Below are positions 26,107 through 35,228 of a stretch of 64,000 nt of DNA, piece by piece. The translations under genes were made by a program, and so were the position numbers. The notes below the pieces were generated by a model that saw nothing but the letters and a program-made list of their open reading frames with translations, ran no database searches and had not been told where the DNA came from. How positions within the stretch are numbered: position 1 is the stretch's first letter; every line of letters begins with the position of its first letter. Source of the DNA: an uncultured Lachnospiraceae bacterium (GTDB lineage: Bacteria; Bacillota; Clostridia; Lachnospirales; Lachnospiraceae). The stretch is from assembly GCA_947625015.1 (NCBI GenBank), contig CANQMR010000002.1:111840-175839 (forward strand). Reading direction: 5' to 3'.

Positions 26107-29016
26107 TTGCATATTCAAAATTATCGCGTGTTAAAGGAAGAAATGATTGAGGAGATGAACGGGACCGCATATCTGTTAGCGCATGAGCGGACGAAAGCCC
26201 GCGTGCTGTTGGTGCTCAACGACGATACGAACAAGGTATTCCATATCGGTTTCCGGACGCCGCCCGCTGATGATACGGGTGTGCCGCATATTACCGAACA
26301 TTCTGTTCTCTGCGGCTCTAAAAAGTTCCCGGTAAAGGACCCTTTTGTAGAGCTGGCGAAGGGGTCTCTTAATACCTTCCTTAACGCCATGACCTATCCG
26401 GACAAGACGGTCTACCCGATTGCATCGGTGAACGACAAGGATTTCCATAACTTGATGGAGGTGTATTTAGATGCGGTCTTTTATCCCAACACCTATGTCA
26501 ATGACAAGATTTTAAAACAGGAGGGCTGGCATTACCATTTAGAGGAGGAGACGGGCGAGATTACCTACAACGGCGTGGTCTACAATGAGATGAAGGGCGC
26601 CTATTCCTCTGCGGAACAGCAGTTGATGCAGGAGATTCAGAAATCCCTGCTTCCGGATACCACCTATGGCTGTGATTCCGGCGGTGATCCGAAGGAGATT
26701 CCCAACCTGACCTATGAGGCGTTTCTGGATTTTCACAGAAAATATTATCATCCTTCCAACAGCTATATCTATCTTTACGGCAATGTGGATTACGAGAAGG
26801 AATTAGCGTTTATTGATAAGGAATATTTACAGAATTTTGATTATTTAGAGGTGGATTCGGAGATTAAGCAGCAGCCGGCCTTCCCTAAGGCGAAGGAGAT
26901 TACTACTGCCTATGCTTTAGCGGATGCGGAGGAAGAGGAGAACAATACCTACTTAAGTTACAATGTGGTTGTGGGCAGCAGCTTAAACCGTACCCTGAAT
27001 CTGGCTTTTATGATGTTGGATTACGCCCTGATTGACGTGCCGGGAGCGCCCATACGGACCGCTTTGGTGGATGCGGGGATCAGCGGCGATGTGTTCAGCT
27101 CCTATGACGACGGCATCCGGCAGCCGGTGTATTCTATTATTGCCAAGGGCTGCAAGACAGAGGATAAGGAACGGTTTGTTAAGATCATAGAAGATACGCT
27201 TTCCGATATCATTGAGAAGGGGTTCGAGGATAAGGTGTTACGGGCGGCGCTCAATCATTTTGAGTTTAAGTTAAAAGAAGGAAATTACGGACGGTATCCA
27301 AAAGGATTGATGTATGGATTGCAGGCGTTTAACAGCTGGCTCTATGATGACGACGCCCCCTTTATGTATCTGCATTTTAACCGGGAATTTGCATTTTTGA
27401 AAAAACAGATTGGAACCGACTATTATACCAATATTTTAAAGGAATATATCCTTTCTAACAACCACAAGACCATTGTGACTTCCGTTCCTAAAAAGGGACT
27501 GAATAAGGAAAATGACGCTAATACCGCCAGAAAACTTAAGGAATATAAGGCTTCTCTTTCCGGGGAGGAGATTAACCGGCTTGTGAAAGAGACGAAGGAG
27601 CTTTTGCAGTATCAGTCGGAGGAGTCGGCGCCGGAGGATTTGGCGAAGATTCCCATGCTGGAGCTTTCCGATATTGGGAAGAAGGCGTTAACCCTTAAGA
27701 ATACGGAGAAGAAGGTGGAGGGGATTCCTCTGGTTAGCCATGACATATTTACCAATGGCATTGCCTATGTGGAGTACTATTTTTCCTTGAATCATGTGCC
27801 TGTGGAACTGCTGCCCTATGTGTCTTTGTTAGCCGCCCTTTACAAGGAGGTAGATACAGACCGCTTAAGCTATGGGGAGCTGGCCAACGAGATTGATTTA
27901 AATACCGGCGGCATCGGTATCAAGCTTCACTCTATCGGAGTGCAGAAGGAAATGGGCGAGTATAAGGTCGGGATTTCCATTTCCGCCAAGGCGCTTTCAG
28001 AGAATTTAAAGAGCGCGTTAAGCCTGATGGAGGAGATTCTCTTTACCTCCCATGTGACGGACCGGAAGCGGATGAAAGAGGTGTTAGCGGAGCTTGTGTC
28101 CCAGTTGAAAATGGGAATCCAGGACAGCGGCCATATGGCGACAGCGAACCGGGCTTTGTCTTATTTTTCCAAGGGAGCTTATCTTAAGGAGATGATGGAG
28201 GGCATTACTTTTTATGAGTTCGCCAACGCCTTATATAAGAATTTTGAAAGCGCTTATGAGGGCGTCTGCGAGAAATTGAAAGCGGCCCTTCATGCTTTTG
28301 CCAAGCCGGAGAACCTGATTATCTCCTACACCGGCAAGGAGGATATCGGGGAGGAGTTGGCTTTTGCCCTTCGGTCTTTGAAACGGTATATGAACGAGGA
28401 TACAGAGGATGTGTGCAGCCAGCAGTTGGAGGTGACCAGGAAGAACGAGGGCTTCCGCACTGCCAGCAAGGTGCAGTATGTGGCAACCGCAGGCAATTTT
28501 CTGGATAAGGGTTATGCGTATTCCGGGGTGCTGAATGTGTTGCAGGTAATCTTTTCCTATGACTATCTGTGGATTAATATCAGGGTTAAGGGCGGCGCTT
28601 ACGGCTGTATGTGCAGTTTCAGCCGGGTGGGGGACGCCTATTTTACCTCCTACCGGGATCCCAATCTGCTAAAGACCTATGAGGTTTATAAGAAGGCGGC
28701 GGAATACGTGGAACAGTTTACCGCCTCAGACCGGGATATGTTAAAATATATTATCGGCGCCATTGCCAAACTGGATGCGCCGATGACGCCATCTGCCGAG
28801 GGCGCGTATGATTTTGTCTGCTACTTATCCGGCGTGACGGATGAGCAGTTGCAGACGCACAGGGATCAGGTGCTCGCCGCGGATGTGGAGGCAATCAGAA
28901 AGCAGGCACCGTTAATCCGGGCGGTTACCGATACCGGCATAATCTGCGCATTGGGGGATGAGGATACGCTGGATCAGGAAAAAGACTTATTTACCGAGAT
29001 GAAAAATTTAGCCTGA
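26107..29016 (+). CDS. M16C-family zinc metallopeptidase (presequence protease-like)
   Basis: This 969-residue insulinase-type protease has four repeated half-domains. The inverted zinc motif HxxEH is HITEH in TGVPHITEHSVLCGS (about residues 60-64), with the downstream glutamate in VYNEMKGAYSSAE. It would degrade peptides in an enclosed chamber, probably in the cytoplasm since no signal peptide is seen. The start is TTG 26107, preceded by AGGAGGAAGGG; the next in-frame ATG lacks a comparable site. Length matches the PreP/CymA-like M16C subfamily. Confidence 0.92.
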   Translation: MHIQNYRVLKEEMIEEMNGTAYLLAHERTKARVLLVLNDDTNKVFHIGFRTPPADDTGVPHITEHSVLCGSKKFPVKDPFVELAKGSLNTFLNAMTYPDKTVYPIASVNDKDFHNLMEVYLDAVFYPNTYVNDKILKQEGWHYHLEEETGEITYNGVVYNEMKGAYSSAEQQLMQEIQKSLLPDTTYGCDSGGDPKEIPNLTYEAFLDFHRKYYHPSNSYIYLYGNVDYEKELAFIDKEYLQNFDYLEVDSEIKQQPAFPKAKEITTAYALADAEEEENNTYLSYNVVVGSSLNRTLNLAFMMLDYALIDVPGAPIRTALVDAGISGDVFSSYDDGIRQPVYSIIAKGCKTEDKERFVKIIEDTLSDIIEKGFEDKVLRAALNHFEFKLKEGNYGRYPKGLMYGLQAFNSWLYDDDAPFMYLHFNREFAFLKKQIGTDYYTNILKEYILSNNHKTIVTSVPKKGLNKENDANTARKLKEYKASLSGEEINRLVKETKELLQYQSEESAPEDLAKIPMLELSDIGKKALTLKNTEKKVEGIPLVSHDIFTNGIAYVEYYFSLNHVPVELLPYVSLLAALYKEVDTDRLSYGELANEIDLNTGGIGIKLHSIGVQKEMGEYKVGISISAKALSENLKSALSLMEEILFTSHVTDRKRMKEVLAELVSQLKMGIQDSGHMATANRALSYFSKGAYLKEMMEGITFYEFANALYKNFESAYEGVCEKLKAALHAFAKPENLIISYTGKEDIGEELAFALRSLKRYMNEDTEDVCSQQLEVTRKNEGFRTASKVQYVATAGNFLDKGYAYSGVLNVLQVIFSYDYLWINIRVKGGAYGCMCSFSRVGDAYFTSYRDPNLLKTYEVYKKAAEYVEQFTASDRDMLKYIIGAIAKLDAPMTPSAEGAYDFVCYLSGVTDEQLQTHRDQVLAADVEAIRKQAPLIRAVTDTGIICALGDEDTLDQEKDLFTEMKNLA

Positions 29017-29118
29017 TTTGCTGCAACACTTTGCCCGGAATCCTTCACTGATAAGACATAGACCATTGCAGAGAATGGAAAAAAGTTATATCAGGAATGA
29101 ATACCGGAGGGAATGCTT

Positions 29119-30252
29119 ATGAAAATGATGAAAAAAAGAGAACAGGGAAACAGGAGATGGAACGGCAGATGTTTTGCTATAGCGTTGATACTATCCGCCG
29201 GGCTTACCGGATGCGGAGCAGACAAACTGTCGGATGATACCGGAATGGCGACGGAGGCCGCCTATGAGGAGACTGCCGGTTATGCAGCGGAAACTGCCGC
29301 CGATTATGGGGAAGAGGATGCCGCACAGGAGAATTATGGCCTCTATGACAATGCAGCAGCGAAAGGGGAGGATGTGCAGTCCGCACAGGAGGATATGGCT
29401 GACGCCGGGGAGAGCGGCGTATCTGCAAATGAAACGCCGGCGCAGACAACGTCGGAAAGCCGGAATGTTCCCGTTTCTGGTTCTAAGAAAATTATCAAGC
29501 GATACAACTACAGCTATGAAACAGAACAGTTTGATAAGGCGTATGCTTATCTGAAACAGCAGATAGACAGCTTTGGCGGTTATGTAGAGTCTTCCAATAT
29601 TAATGGAACACAATACCGCAGCCTGAATTTAGTGGCAAGGATACCAGCGGAGTCCGGCGAGGAGTTTACCGGGCAGTTAGGGAGTCTTGGCACATTGCTT
29701 TCCCAGTCGGAGTCCGCAGAGGACATCACGTTACAGTATGCGGATACGGAAAGCCGGATCAAGTCCTTAAAGACAGAACAGGAACGGTTAAATGCCCTGC
29801 TTGAAAAGGCGGATAACTTAGACAGTATTATTACTTTGGAAAACCGGCTGACGGAGGTCCGCTATGAGCTGGAAAATTACCAGTCTCAGAAGAACCTGTA
29901 TGACGACCGGGTTTCCTACAGTACGGTCAATATCCATTTAGCGGAAGTCGTGTATACGGTGGAGGTGGATCAGGACAGCGTATTTTCCCGGATTCGGGCG
30001 GGACTTCAGAGTACGTTCCGGGATTTGAAGATGGACGCAGCGGATTTTGTTGTGTGGTTTGTAGTAAACCTCCCGTATATTATTATCTGGATCATTATCA
30101 TATGCATCATAGTTAAGGTGATAAAGCGGATAATCCGGAAAAGAAAAAAGAAAAAGGAAGCACGAAATCCTGTATTGCAGGAGATGCAGGAGGAAAGCAA
30201 AAATCCTGTGTTGCAGGAAGTGCAGGAAGAAACCAGGACGAAGGACCAATAA
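29119..30252 (+). CDS. DUF4349 lipoprotein
   Basis: This 377-residue lipoprotein has a lipobox LTGC, an acidic, low-complexity Ala/Glu/Tyr-rich linker (residues about 35-120), and a DUF4349 domain with a coiled-coil (LNALLEKADNLDSIITLENRL). One membrane helix follows (VVNLPYIIIWIIIICIIVKVI) with a basic cytoplasmic tail. The tail ends with two near-identical 13-residue units (NPVLQEMQEE and NPVLQEVQEE). Function is unknown. ATG 29119 is chosen because GGAGGG ends 7 bases upstream; ATG 29113 is too close. Confidence 0.83.
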   Translation: MKMMKKREQGNRRWNGRCFAIALILSAGLTGCGADKLSDDTGMATEAAYEETAGYAAETAADYGEEDAAQENYGLYDNAAAKGEDVQSAQEDMADAGESGVSANETPAQTTSESRNVPVSGSKKIIKRYNYSYETEQFDKAYAYLKQQIDSFGGYVESSNINGTQYRSLNLVARIPAESGEEFTGQLGSLGTLLSQSESAEDITLQYADTESRIKSLKTEQERLNALLEKADNLDSIITLENRLTEVRYELENYQSQKNLYDDRVSYSTVNIHLAEVVYTVEVDQDSVFSRIRAGLQSTFRDLKMDAADFVVWFVVNLPYIIIWIIIICIIVKVIKRIIRKRKKKKEARNPVLQEMQEESKNPVLQEVQEETRTKDQ

Positions 30253-30269
30253 GGGATAAAGGAGCGGAT

Positions 30270-31169
30270 ATGGAACAGTTTAAATCAGGCTTTGTAACGA
30301 TTATCGGCAGACCCAATGTGGGAAAGTCCACGCTGATGAATCATTTAATCGGGCAGAAGATTGCCATTACGAGCAATAAGGCCCAGACCACCAGAAACCG
30401 GATTCAGACGGTGTACACCTGCGGCGGGGGACAGATTGTGTTTTTGGATACGCCCGGCATCAACCGGGCCAAAAACAAGCTGGGGGAATATATGTTGAGC
30501 GCGGCGGAGAATACCTTAAGGGAAGTGGATGTGATTCTCTGGCTGGTGGAACCGACTACCTTTATCGGCGCCGGGGAACGGTATATTATTGAAAAGCTGA
30601 AGAAGGTACATACGCCTGTGATTTTGGTTATCAACAAGACGGATACGGTCGAGGAGGAAGCGGTCTTTCAGGCCATAACCGCCTATAAAGAGGTCTATGA
30701 TTTTGAAGAGATTGTTCCGGTATCCGCCCTTAAGGATAAGAATACGGATGAATTGCTCCGCACTATCTTTGCTTATCTAAAGGAAGGCCCTCGGTACTAT
30801 GACGAAGATACCGTAACCGACCAGCCGGAACGGGCCATTGTGGCGGAAATAATCCGGGAAAAAGCGCTGCGGTGCTTGGATCAGGAGATTCCCCATGGCA
30901 TTGCTGTGTTAATTGACCGGATGAAGGACAGGAAGGGAACCAATATTGTGGATATCGACGCTACCATAGTCTGTGAGCGGGATTCCCACAAGGGCATTAT
31001 TATCGGCAAACAGGGGGGCATGCTTAAGAAGATAGGCTCCCAGGCAAGAAAAGACATGGAGCGGCTTTTAGATGCAAAGGTAAACCTAAAGCTGTGGGTC
31101 AAGGTAAAGAAGGATTGGCGGGACAGCGAATTTTTGTTAAAGAACTACGGCTACCAGAAGGAAGAATAG
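30270..31169 (+). CDS. era: GTPase Era
   Basis: This 299-residue ribosome-assembly GTPase binds 16S rRNA. G motifs are GRPNVGKST, DTPG and NKTD; the C-terminal KH domain contains HKGIIIGKQGGMLKKIG. Length is standard. AAGGAG precedes the start. It sits 17 bases after the DUF4349 gene and shortly before recO, a conserved Firmicutes order. Confidence 0.98.
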   Translation: MEQFKSGFVTIIGRPNVGKSTLMNHLIGQKIAITSNKAQTTRNRIQTVYTCGGGQIVFLDTPGINRAKNKLGEYMLSAAENTLREVDVILWLVEPTTFIGAGERYIIEKLKKVHTPVILVINKTDTVEEEAVFQAITAYKEVYDFEEIVPVSALKDKNTDELLRTIFAYLKEGPRYYDEDTVTDQPERAIVAEIIREKALRCLDQEIPHGIAVLIDRMKDRKGTNIVDIDATIVCERDSHKGIIIGKQGGMLKKIGSQARKDMERLLDAKVNLKLWVKVKKDWRDSEFLLKNYGYQKEE

Positions 31170-31249
31170 AGCCAATCCGGACAGCCGCGTCCGGCGGGCT
31201 GGAAAACGGATGGCGTTTCACATGGTCCGGAGCAGGCAGGGGAAAACAG

Positions 31250-31990
31250 ATGAAGGAAAAGATTGAGCTTAGCGGGATTGTGTTAAGCAGTATGGCAGTG
31301 GGAGATTATGATAAGCGTCTGGTGCTGCTCACAAAAGAGCGGGGGAAGATTACCGCCTTTGCCAGAGGCGCCAGAAAACCAAACAGCCCTTATCTCGGTA
31401 TCAGCGAGCCCTTTAATTTTGGGAAGTTTACTGTGTATGAGGGCTTTGATGCGTATCGGCTTGCAGGCGGGGAGATTAAGGAGTATTTTTCAGACCTCAA
31501 AAAAGATATTGAAGCGGTCTGCTATGGCACTTATTTTTGCGACATTCTGGAATATCTCAGCGTGGAGGGCGTCGGGGACGCCAACATATTAAACCTGCTC
31601 TATGTCTCCTTAAAAGCCCTGATGAATCCAAAGATACCCAATCCCTTAATCCGAAGGATTTTTGAACTCCGGCTTCTGGCCTTTGACGGAGAGGAAATGC
31701 ATGCGTTTTCCTGCGTGAAATGTGGAAGCGGCGAGGCGTCGGTATTTTATCCGGCCGGGGACGGACTGGTATGTAAGAGCTGTAATGAGCGTTTGCAGGG
31801 GACGAAACCCTTAAATGAGACGACGGTCTACACCTTACAGTATGTTCTTTCGGTTCCGCTTAACAAGCTTTATCATTTTCAGGTTTCCGAACCGGTGCAA
31901 AGGGAGTTTGATGAGGTTGTTGACCAGTATTTCAGGCGGCATGTCACAAAAAAATTCAATTCTTTGCAAATTCTTGAGGCTTTGTCTTGA
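31250..31990 (+). CDS. recO: DNA repair protein RecO
   Basis: This 246-residue RecO loads RecA with RecR during gap and break repair. The N-terminal OB fold begins IELSGIVLSSMAVGDYDKRLVLLT and a helical domain follows. A four-cysteine zinc site is visible in FSCVKCGSGE and LVCKSCNE. The start at 31250 matches family N-termini and has AGGGG about 9 bases upstream; the longer frame overlaps era. Confidence 0.96.
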   Translation: MKEKIELSGIVLSSMAVGDYDKRLVLLTKERGKITAFARGARKPNSPYLGISEPFNFGKFTVYEGFDAYRLAGGEIKEYFSDLKKDIEAVCYGTYFCDILEYLSVEGVGDANILNLLYVSLKALMNPKIPNPLIRRIFELRLLAFDGEEMHAFSCVKCGSGEASVFYPAGDGLVCKSCNERLQGTKPLNETTVYTLQYVLSVPLNKLYHFQVSEPVQREFDEVVDQYFRRHVTKKFNSLQILEALS

Positions 31991-32015
31991 AATATTATAA
32001 ATTCTCTAGTAAAAT
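31987..32015 (+). promoter_or_regulatory. Sigma-A promoter for lipoprotein/glyS
   Basis: TTGAAA (31987-31992), a 17-base spacer and TAAAAT (32010-32015) overlap the recO stop codon. GGAAGGAAA lies downstream before the lipoprotein start. Confidence 0.65.
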
Positions 32016-32057
32016 AGATGCGTCATAATTACGGAAGGAAACAGGGAGAGATGAAAG

Positions 32058-32642
32058 ATGCGTAAGATGAGAAGATTTCAGATAATCGTTATGTCTGCTT
32101 TGCTTATATGTGTGCTTTCCGGCTGCAACAATTACGCCAAAGAATATGATAAGAATACCTTAGTGGTAAAAGGCAACGGTTCTTTAGTTGAGGTGGCAGT
32201 GGAGAGCTTCGAGGATTCTTCGGTGCAGCCGGAGGATTTGAACGCCTATATTGACGAGCAGATCGATGCTTATAATGAGGAGCAGGGTAAGAAGGTGGTA
32301 AAGAACCAGTCCATTGACACCGAGGATATGAGCAAGGTAAAGCTGGTGCTTTCCTATAAGGATATGGAAGCCTATAATGGATTTAATCTGTTAGACTGCG
32401 TATTGGATGATTTCTCCAATGTGGATGGGGACCGGATAAAGGGAACCTATACCGCAGCGGACGGCAGCAGTGTGAAAGCGGCTGATTTGGACGCCGGGGA
32501 TAAAGCAAAGGTGCTGATTCTTTCAGAGGCAGTCAATGTGGTGGTAAAGGGAGAGATTCTCTACTACAATAAAGAAGTAAAAGTAAAGAATGATGTGGCG
32601 TCTGCTACAGGAAAAGGTGACGCAGTCATCATTTTTAAATAA
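32058..32642 (+). CDS. Small lipoprotein, function unknown
   Basis: This 194-residue protein has a lipoprotein signal ending LICVLSGC. The mature part is acidic, with no domain I recognise (LVVKGNGSLVEVAVESF; ADGSSVKAADLDAGDKAKVLILSEAVNVVVKG). It lies 21 bases before glyS and is probably co-transcribed with it. Similar proteins occur in this position in related bacteria to the best of my recognition, but no role can be assigned. Confidence 0.75.
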   Translation: MRKMRRFQIIVMSALLICVLSGCNNYAKEYDKNTLVVKGNGSLVEVAVESFEDSSVQPEDLNAYIDEQIDAYNEEQGKKVVKNQSIDTEDMSKVKLVLSYKDMEAYNGFNLLDCVLDDFSNVDGDRIKGTYTAADGSSVKAADLDAGDKAKVLILSEAVNVVVKGEILYYNKEVKVKNDVASATGKGDAVIIFK

Positions 32643-32663
32643 AGAAAAAGGCAGGATATAAGC

Positions 32664-34052
32664 ATGGAAAAGACAATGGATAAGATTGTGGCGTTGGCAA
32701 AGGCGAGAGGATTTGTATATCCCGGTTCGGAAATCTATGGCGGACTGGCCAATACATGGGACTACGGCAATCTTGGAGTAGAGCTTAAGAATAATGTAAA
32801 GAAAGCCTGGTGGAAAAAATTCATCCAGGAGAACCTTTATAATGTGGGTGTGGATTGCGCAATTTTGATGAATCCCCAGACATGGGTGGCCTCCGGCCAT
32901 CTGGGAAGCTTTTCCGATCCGTTGATGGACTGTAAGGAATGTCATGAGCGGTTCCGGGCAGACAAGCTGATTGAGGATTATATGGCGGACAAGGGGATTA
33001 CCCCGGAGGGAACGGTGGATGCATGGTCCCATGAGCAGATGGAGGAGTACATCAATACCAATGAGATTCCCTGCCCTTCCTGCGGTAAGAGGAATTTTAC
33101 GGATATACGGGAATTTAATCTGATGTTTAAGACCTTTCAGGGCGTGACAGAGGACGCTAAGAATACGATTTATTTGAGACCGGAGACGGCGCAGGGTATT
33201 TTCGTGAATTTTAAAAATGTGCAGCGGACCTCAAGGAAGAAGATTCCTTTCGGTATCGGACAGATTGGCAAGTCGTTCCGTAACGAGATTACGCCGGGTA
33301 ACTTTACCTTCCGTACCAGAGAATTTGAGCAGATGGAATTGGAATTTTTCTGTGAGCCGGATACGGACCTTGAATGGTTTGCGTACTGGAAGCAGTTCTG
33401 CATTGACTGGCTTAAGGATTTGGGCATGAATCCGGAGGAGACACGCTACAGAGACCATGAGAAAGAGGAGCTTTCTTTTTATAGTAAAGCCACAACGGAT
33501 ATTGAGTATCTGTTCCCATTCGGCTGGGGAGAACTTTGGGGGATTGCCGACCGTACCGATTACGACTTAACCCAGCACCAGAATACCTCCGGCGAGCCGA
33601 TGGATTATTTTGATGACGAGAAGAAGACCAAATACATTCCTTATGTGATTGAGCCGTCTCTTGGAGCCGACCGGGTAACGCTGGCGTTTTTGTGCTCCGC
33701 CTATGATGAGGAAGAATTAGAGGGCGGCGATATGCGTACGGTACTGCATTTCCACCCGGCGTTAGCGCCAGTGAAAATCGGCGTGCTGCCGCTGTCAAAG
33801 AAGCTGAATGAGGGTGCGGAAAAGATATATGCGGAACTTTCCAAACTTTATAACTGTGAGTTTGACGACAGGGGCAATATCGGAAAGCGGTACAGAAGAC
33901 AGGATGAGATTGGCACTCCGTTCTGCGTGACTTACGATTTTGAGTCGGAAGAAGACGGGGCAGTCACTGTCAGGGACCGGGACAGCATGGAGCAGGAGAG
34001 AATTAAGATAGAAGATTTAAAAGCGTATTTTGAAAAGAAATTTGAATATTAA
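32664..34052 (+). CDS. glyS: Glycyl-tRNA synthetase, class II single-chain
   Basis: This 462-residue enzyme is the alpha2-type (eukaryote-like) synthetase that charges tRNA-Gly. Landmarks are [22 protein letters not shown] at the N-terminus, motif 2 in [12 protein letters not shown] followed by [14 protein letters not shown], and motif 3 in [15 protein letters not shown]. An anticodon-binding domain forms the last 110 residues. No T-box leader is visible in the 21-base gap upstream. Confidence 0.97.
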   Translation: MEKTMDKIVALAKARGFVYPGSEIYGGLANTWDYGNLGVELKNNVKKAWWKKFIQENLYNVGVDCAILMNPQTWVASGHLGSFSDPLMDCKECHERFRADKLIEDYMADKGITPEGTVDAWSHEQMEEYINTNEIPCPSCGKRNFTDIREFNLMFKTFQGVTEDAKNTIYLRPETAQGIFVNFKNVQRTSRKKIPFGIGQIGKSFRNEITPGNFTFRTREFEQMELEFFCEPDTDLEWFAYWKQFCIDWLKDLGMNPEETRYRDHEKEELSFYSKATTDIEYLFPFGWGELWGIADRTDYDLTQHQNTSGEPMDYFDDEKKTKYIPYVIEPSLGADRVTLAFLCSAYDEEELEGGDMRTVLHFHPALAPVKIGVLPLSKKLNEGAEKIYAELSKLYNCEFDDRGNIGKRYRRQDEIGTPFCVTYDFESEEDGAVTVRDRDSMEQERIKIEDLKAYFEKKFEY

Positions 34053-34076
34053 AGACTGAATATTGTAAAAAGAAAA

Positions 34077-34116
34077 GGGCTGCCGCCTGACGAAAGAATC
34101 GTTAAGTGAGCAGCCC
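34077..34116. terminator. Bidirectional hairpin terminator
   Basis: GGGCTGC (34077-34083) pairs with GCAGCCC (34110-34116), with an inner stem TGACGA/TCGTTA. T-rich sequence follows on both strands, so it can end glyS and the convergent PocR gene. Confidence 0.8.
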
Positions 34117-34182
34117 TGTTTTCATTCAGTTTGTATGTATCATTGATATCAATATCATGCTGCATGGGATGTCAATATCGTG

Positions 34183-34959
34183 TTACTTGAGGGATTCCAA
34201 TTCCTTGATGGTGCCGGTCAGCTCCTTTAAGGACAGCTTGATGGACTTGTTGATCTCGCCGGAATTGACAGCCAGCTTTCCAACCTCGGCGGCAACAACG
34301 GCAAAGCCCCGCCCAAATTCTCCGGCTCTTGCCGCTTCTATGGAAGCGTTTAGGGATAAGATATTCTGCTTGCTCTCAATCTTGTCAAGCTGAAGCGACT
34401 TTTCATTAATCTCGCGAATCAGGCTGGCAGCCTGTTCAATATCCGTATCCATCTTCTCAATCTTCTTCACGTCGTTCTGCTGCTGGTAATTGGAATTGAC
34501 CATCATATTCACGACATCGCCCAAAAGCTGCGCCGCAGCCTTGATGGACTCTTCGGAACGGACCGGAACGCGATGAAGCGCCTCTAAATAGCTGTCCTCG
34601 GAAACGCCTAATTCTTTTGCAATCTTTCGGAACTTGTCGTCGTCAGGCTCCTCCGGAAGAACCTGTCCGCCGATGACTGCGCCCACCTTCTGTCCGTTCA
34701 CGATAATGTCGCGGCTGAAATCCATAAGACCCGCATGGCAGAAATAAGTGCCTGTACACTCGGCGTCGCATTTCTGGCAGCGCTTTGCGCCCTCCTCTGA
34801 TCCTCTCGTATATTTCATACAGAAATCATTAAAATTAATGGCTTTTGTAAAATACTCTCCGTTCGCATCTACCCCGATGGTAGCAAGCCCTGTTGCATTG
34901 GACCAGTCCTCCATTAATTTTTCCAGTTGAGGAATGTCCAAAAAATCTCTGATATCCAT
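34183..34959 (-). CDS. Soluble PocR-domain chemotaxis-type sensor
   Basis: This 258-residue protein lacks membrane segments. Residues 1-160 form a PocR ligand-binding domain with its cysteine cluster ([20 protein letters not shown] and the IGGQVLPEE stretch). Residues 180-258 are the tip of a methyl-accepting signalling domain ([30 protein letters not shown]). The signalling hairpin is much shorter than in full receptors. PocR domains sense small organic ligands. It may signal to a CheA array or a single partner. It is a lone gene with its own promoter on the minus strand. Confidence 0.85.
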   Translation of the reverse strand: MDIRDFLDIPQLEKLMEDWSNATGLATIGVDANGEYFTKAINFNDFCMKYTRGSEEGAKRCQKCDAECTGTYFCHAGLMDFSRDIIVNGQKVGAVIGGQVLPEEPDDDKFRKIAKELGVSEDSYLEALHRVPVRSEESIKAAAQLLGDVVNMMVNSNYQQQNDVKKIEKMDTDIEQAASLIREINEKSLQLDKIESKQNILSLNASIEAARAGEFGRGFAVVAAEVGKLAVNSGEINKSIKLSLKELTGTIKELESLK

Positions 34960-35017
34960 AGTATAACTCCATCCTTTCCCCTGTCATTCTCCATATATAA
35001 ATAAAACTAATAGGTAT

Positions 35018-35046
35018 ATTATATAAAAAAACTGGTAAAATTGCAA
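35018..35046 (-). promoter_or_regulatory. Promoter of PocR sensor gene
   Basis: On the minus strand TTGCAA (35046-35041), a 17-base spacer and TATAAT (35023-35018) form a strong sigma-A promoter about 60 bases before the start. Confidence 0.7.
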
Positions 35047-35116
35047 CAAAATATATATGAAATCTGTTGTTTACATAATTTTTTAACAAATTTACCAAAA
35101 AAATGTTATTTTATGG

Positions 35117-35145
35117 TTGACATAAGGAGATAGCTTTGGTATTAT
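35117..35145 (+). promoter_or_regulatory. Promoter of NlpC/P60 gene
   Basis: TTGACA (35117-35122), a 17-base spacer and TATTAT (35140-35145) give a near-consensus promoter with an untranslated leader of about 75 bases. Confidence 0.75.
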
Positions 35146-35162
35146 TGCCTTAGTGCTAATTT

Positions 35163-35179
35163 TGTAACATTTTTGTAAC
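35163..35179 (+). promoter_or_regulatory. WalR-like box
   Basis: TGTAAC-N5-TGTAAC at 35163-35179 fits the established WalR (YycF) consensus TGTWAH-N5-TGTWAH exactly. It lies just downstream of the promoter of a wall hydrolase gene, a known class of WalR target. The downstream position would suggest repression, unless a second promoter exists nearer the gene. Confidence 0.6.
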
Positions 35180-35228
35180 AGTTGGATAAAGACTTTGTTG
35201 ATTTAATTTAAGAAGAGGTATGTTGATT

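Noticed and set aside
31094..31249. Longer N-terminus for RecO overlapping era
   Set aside because: RecO homologues begin at the internal start, and the extra residues read as out-of-frame era sequence.
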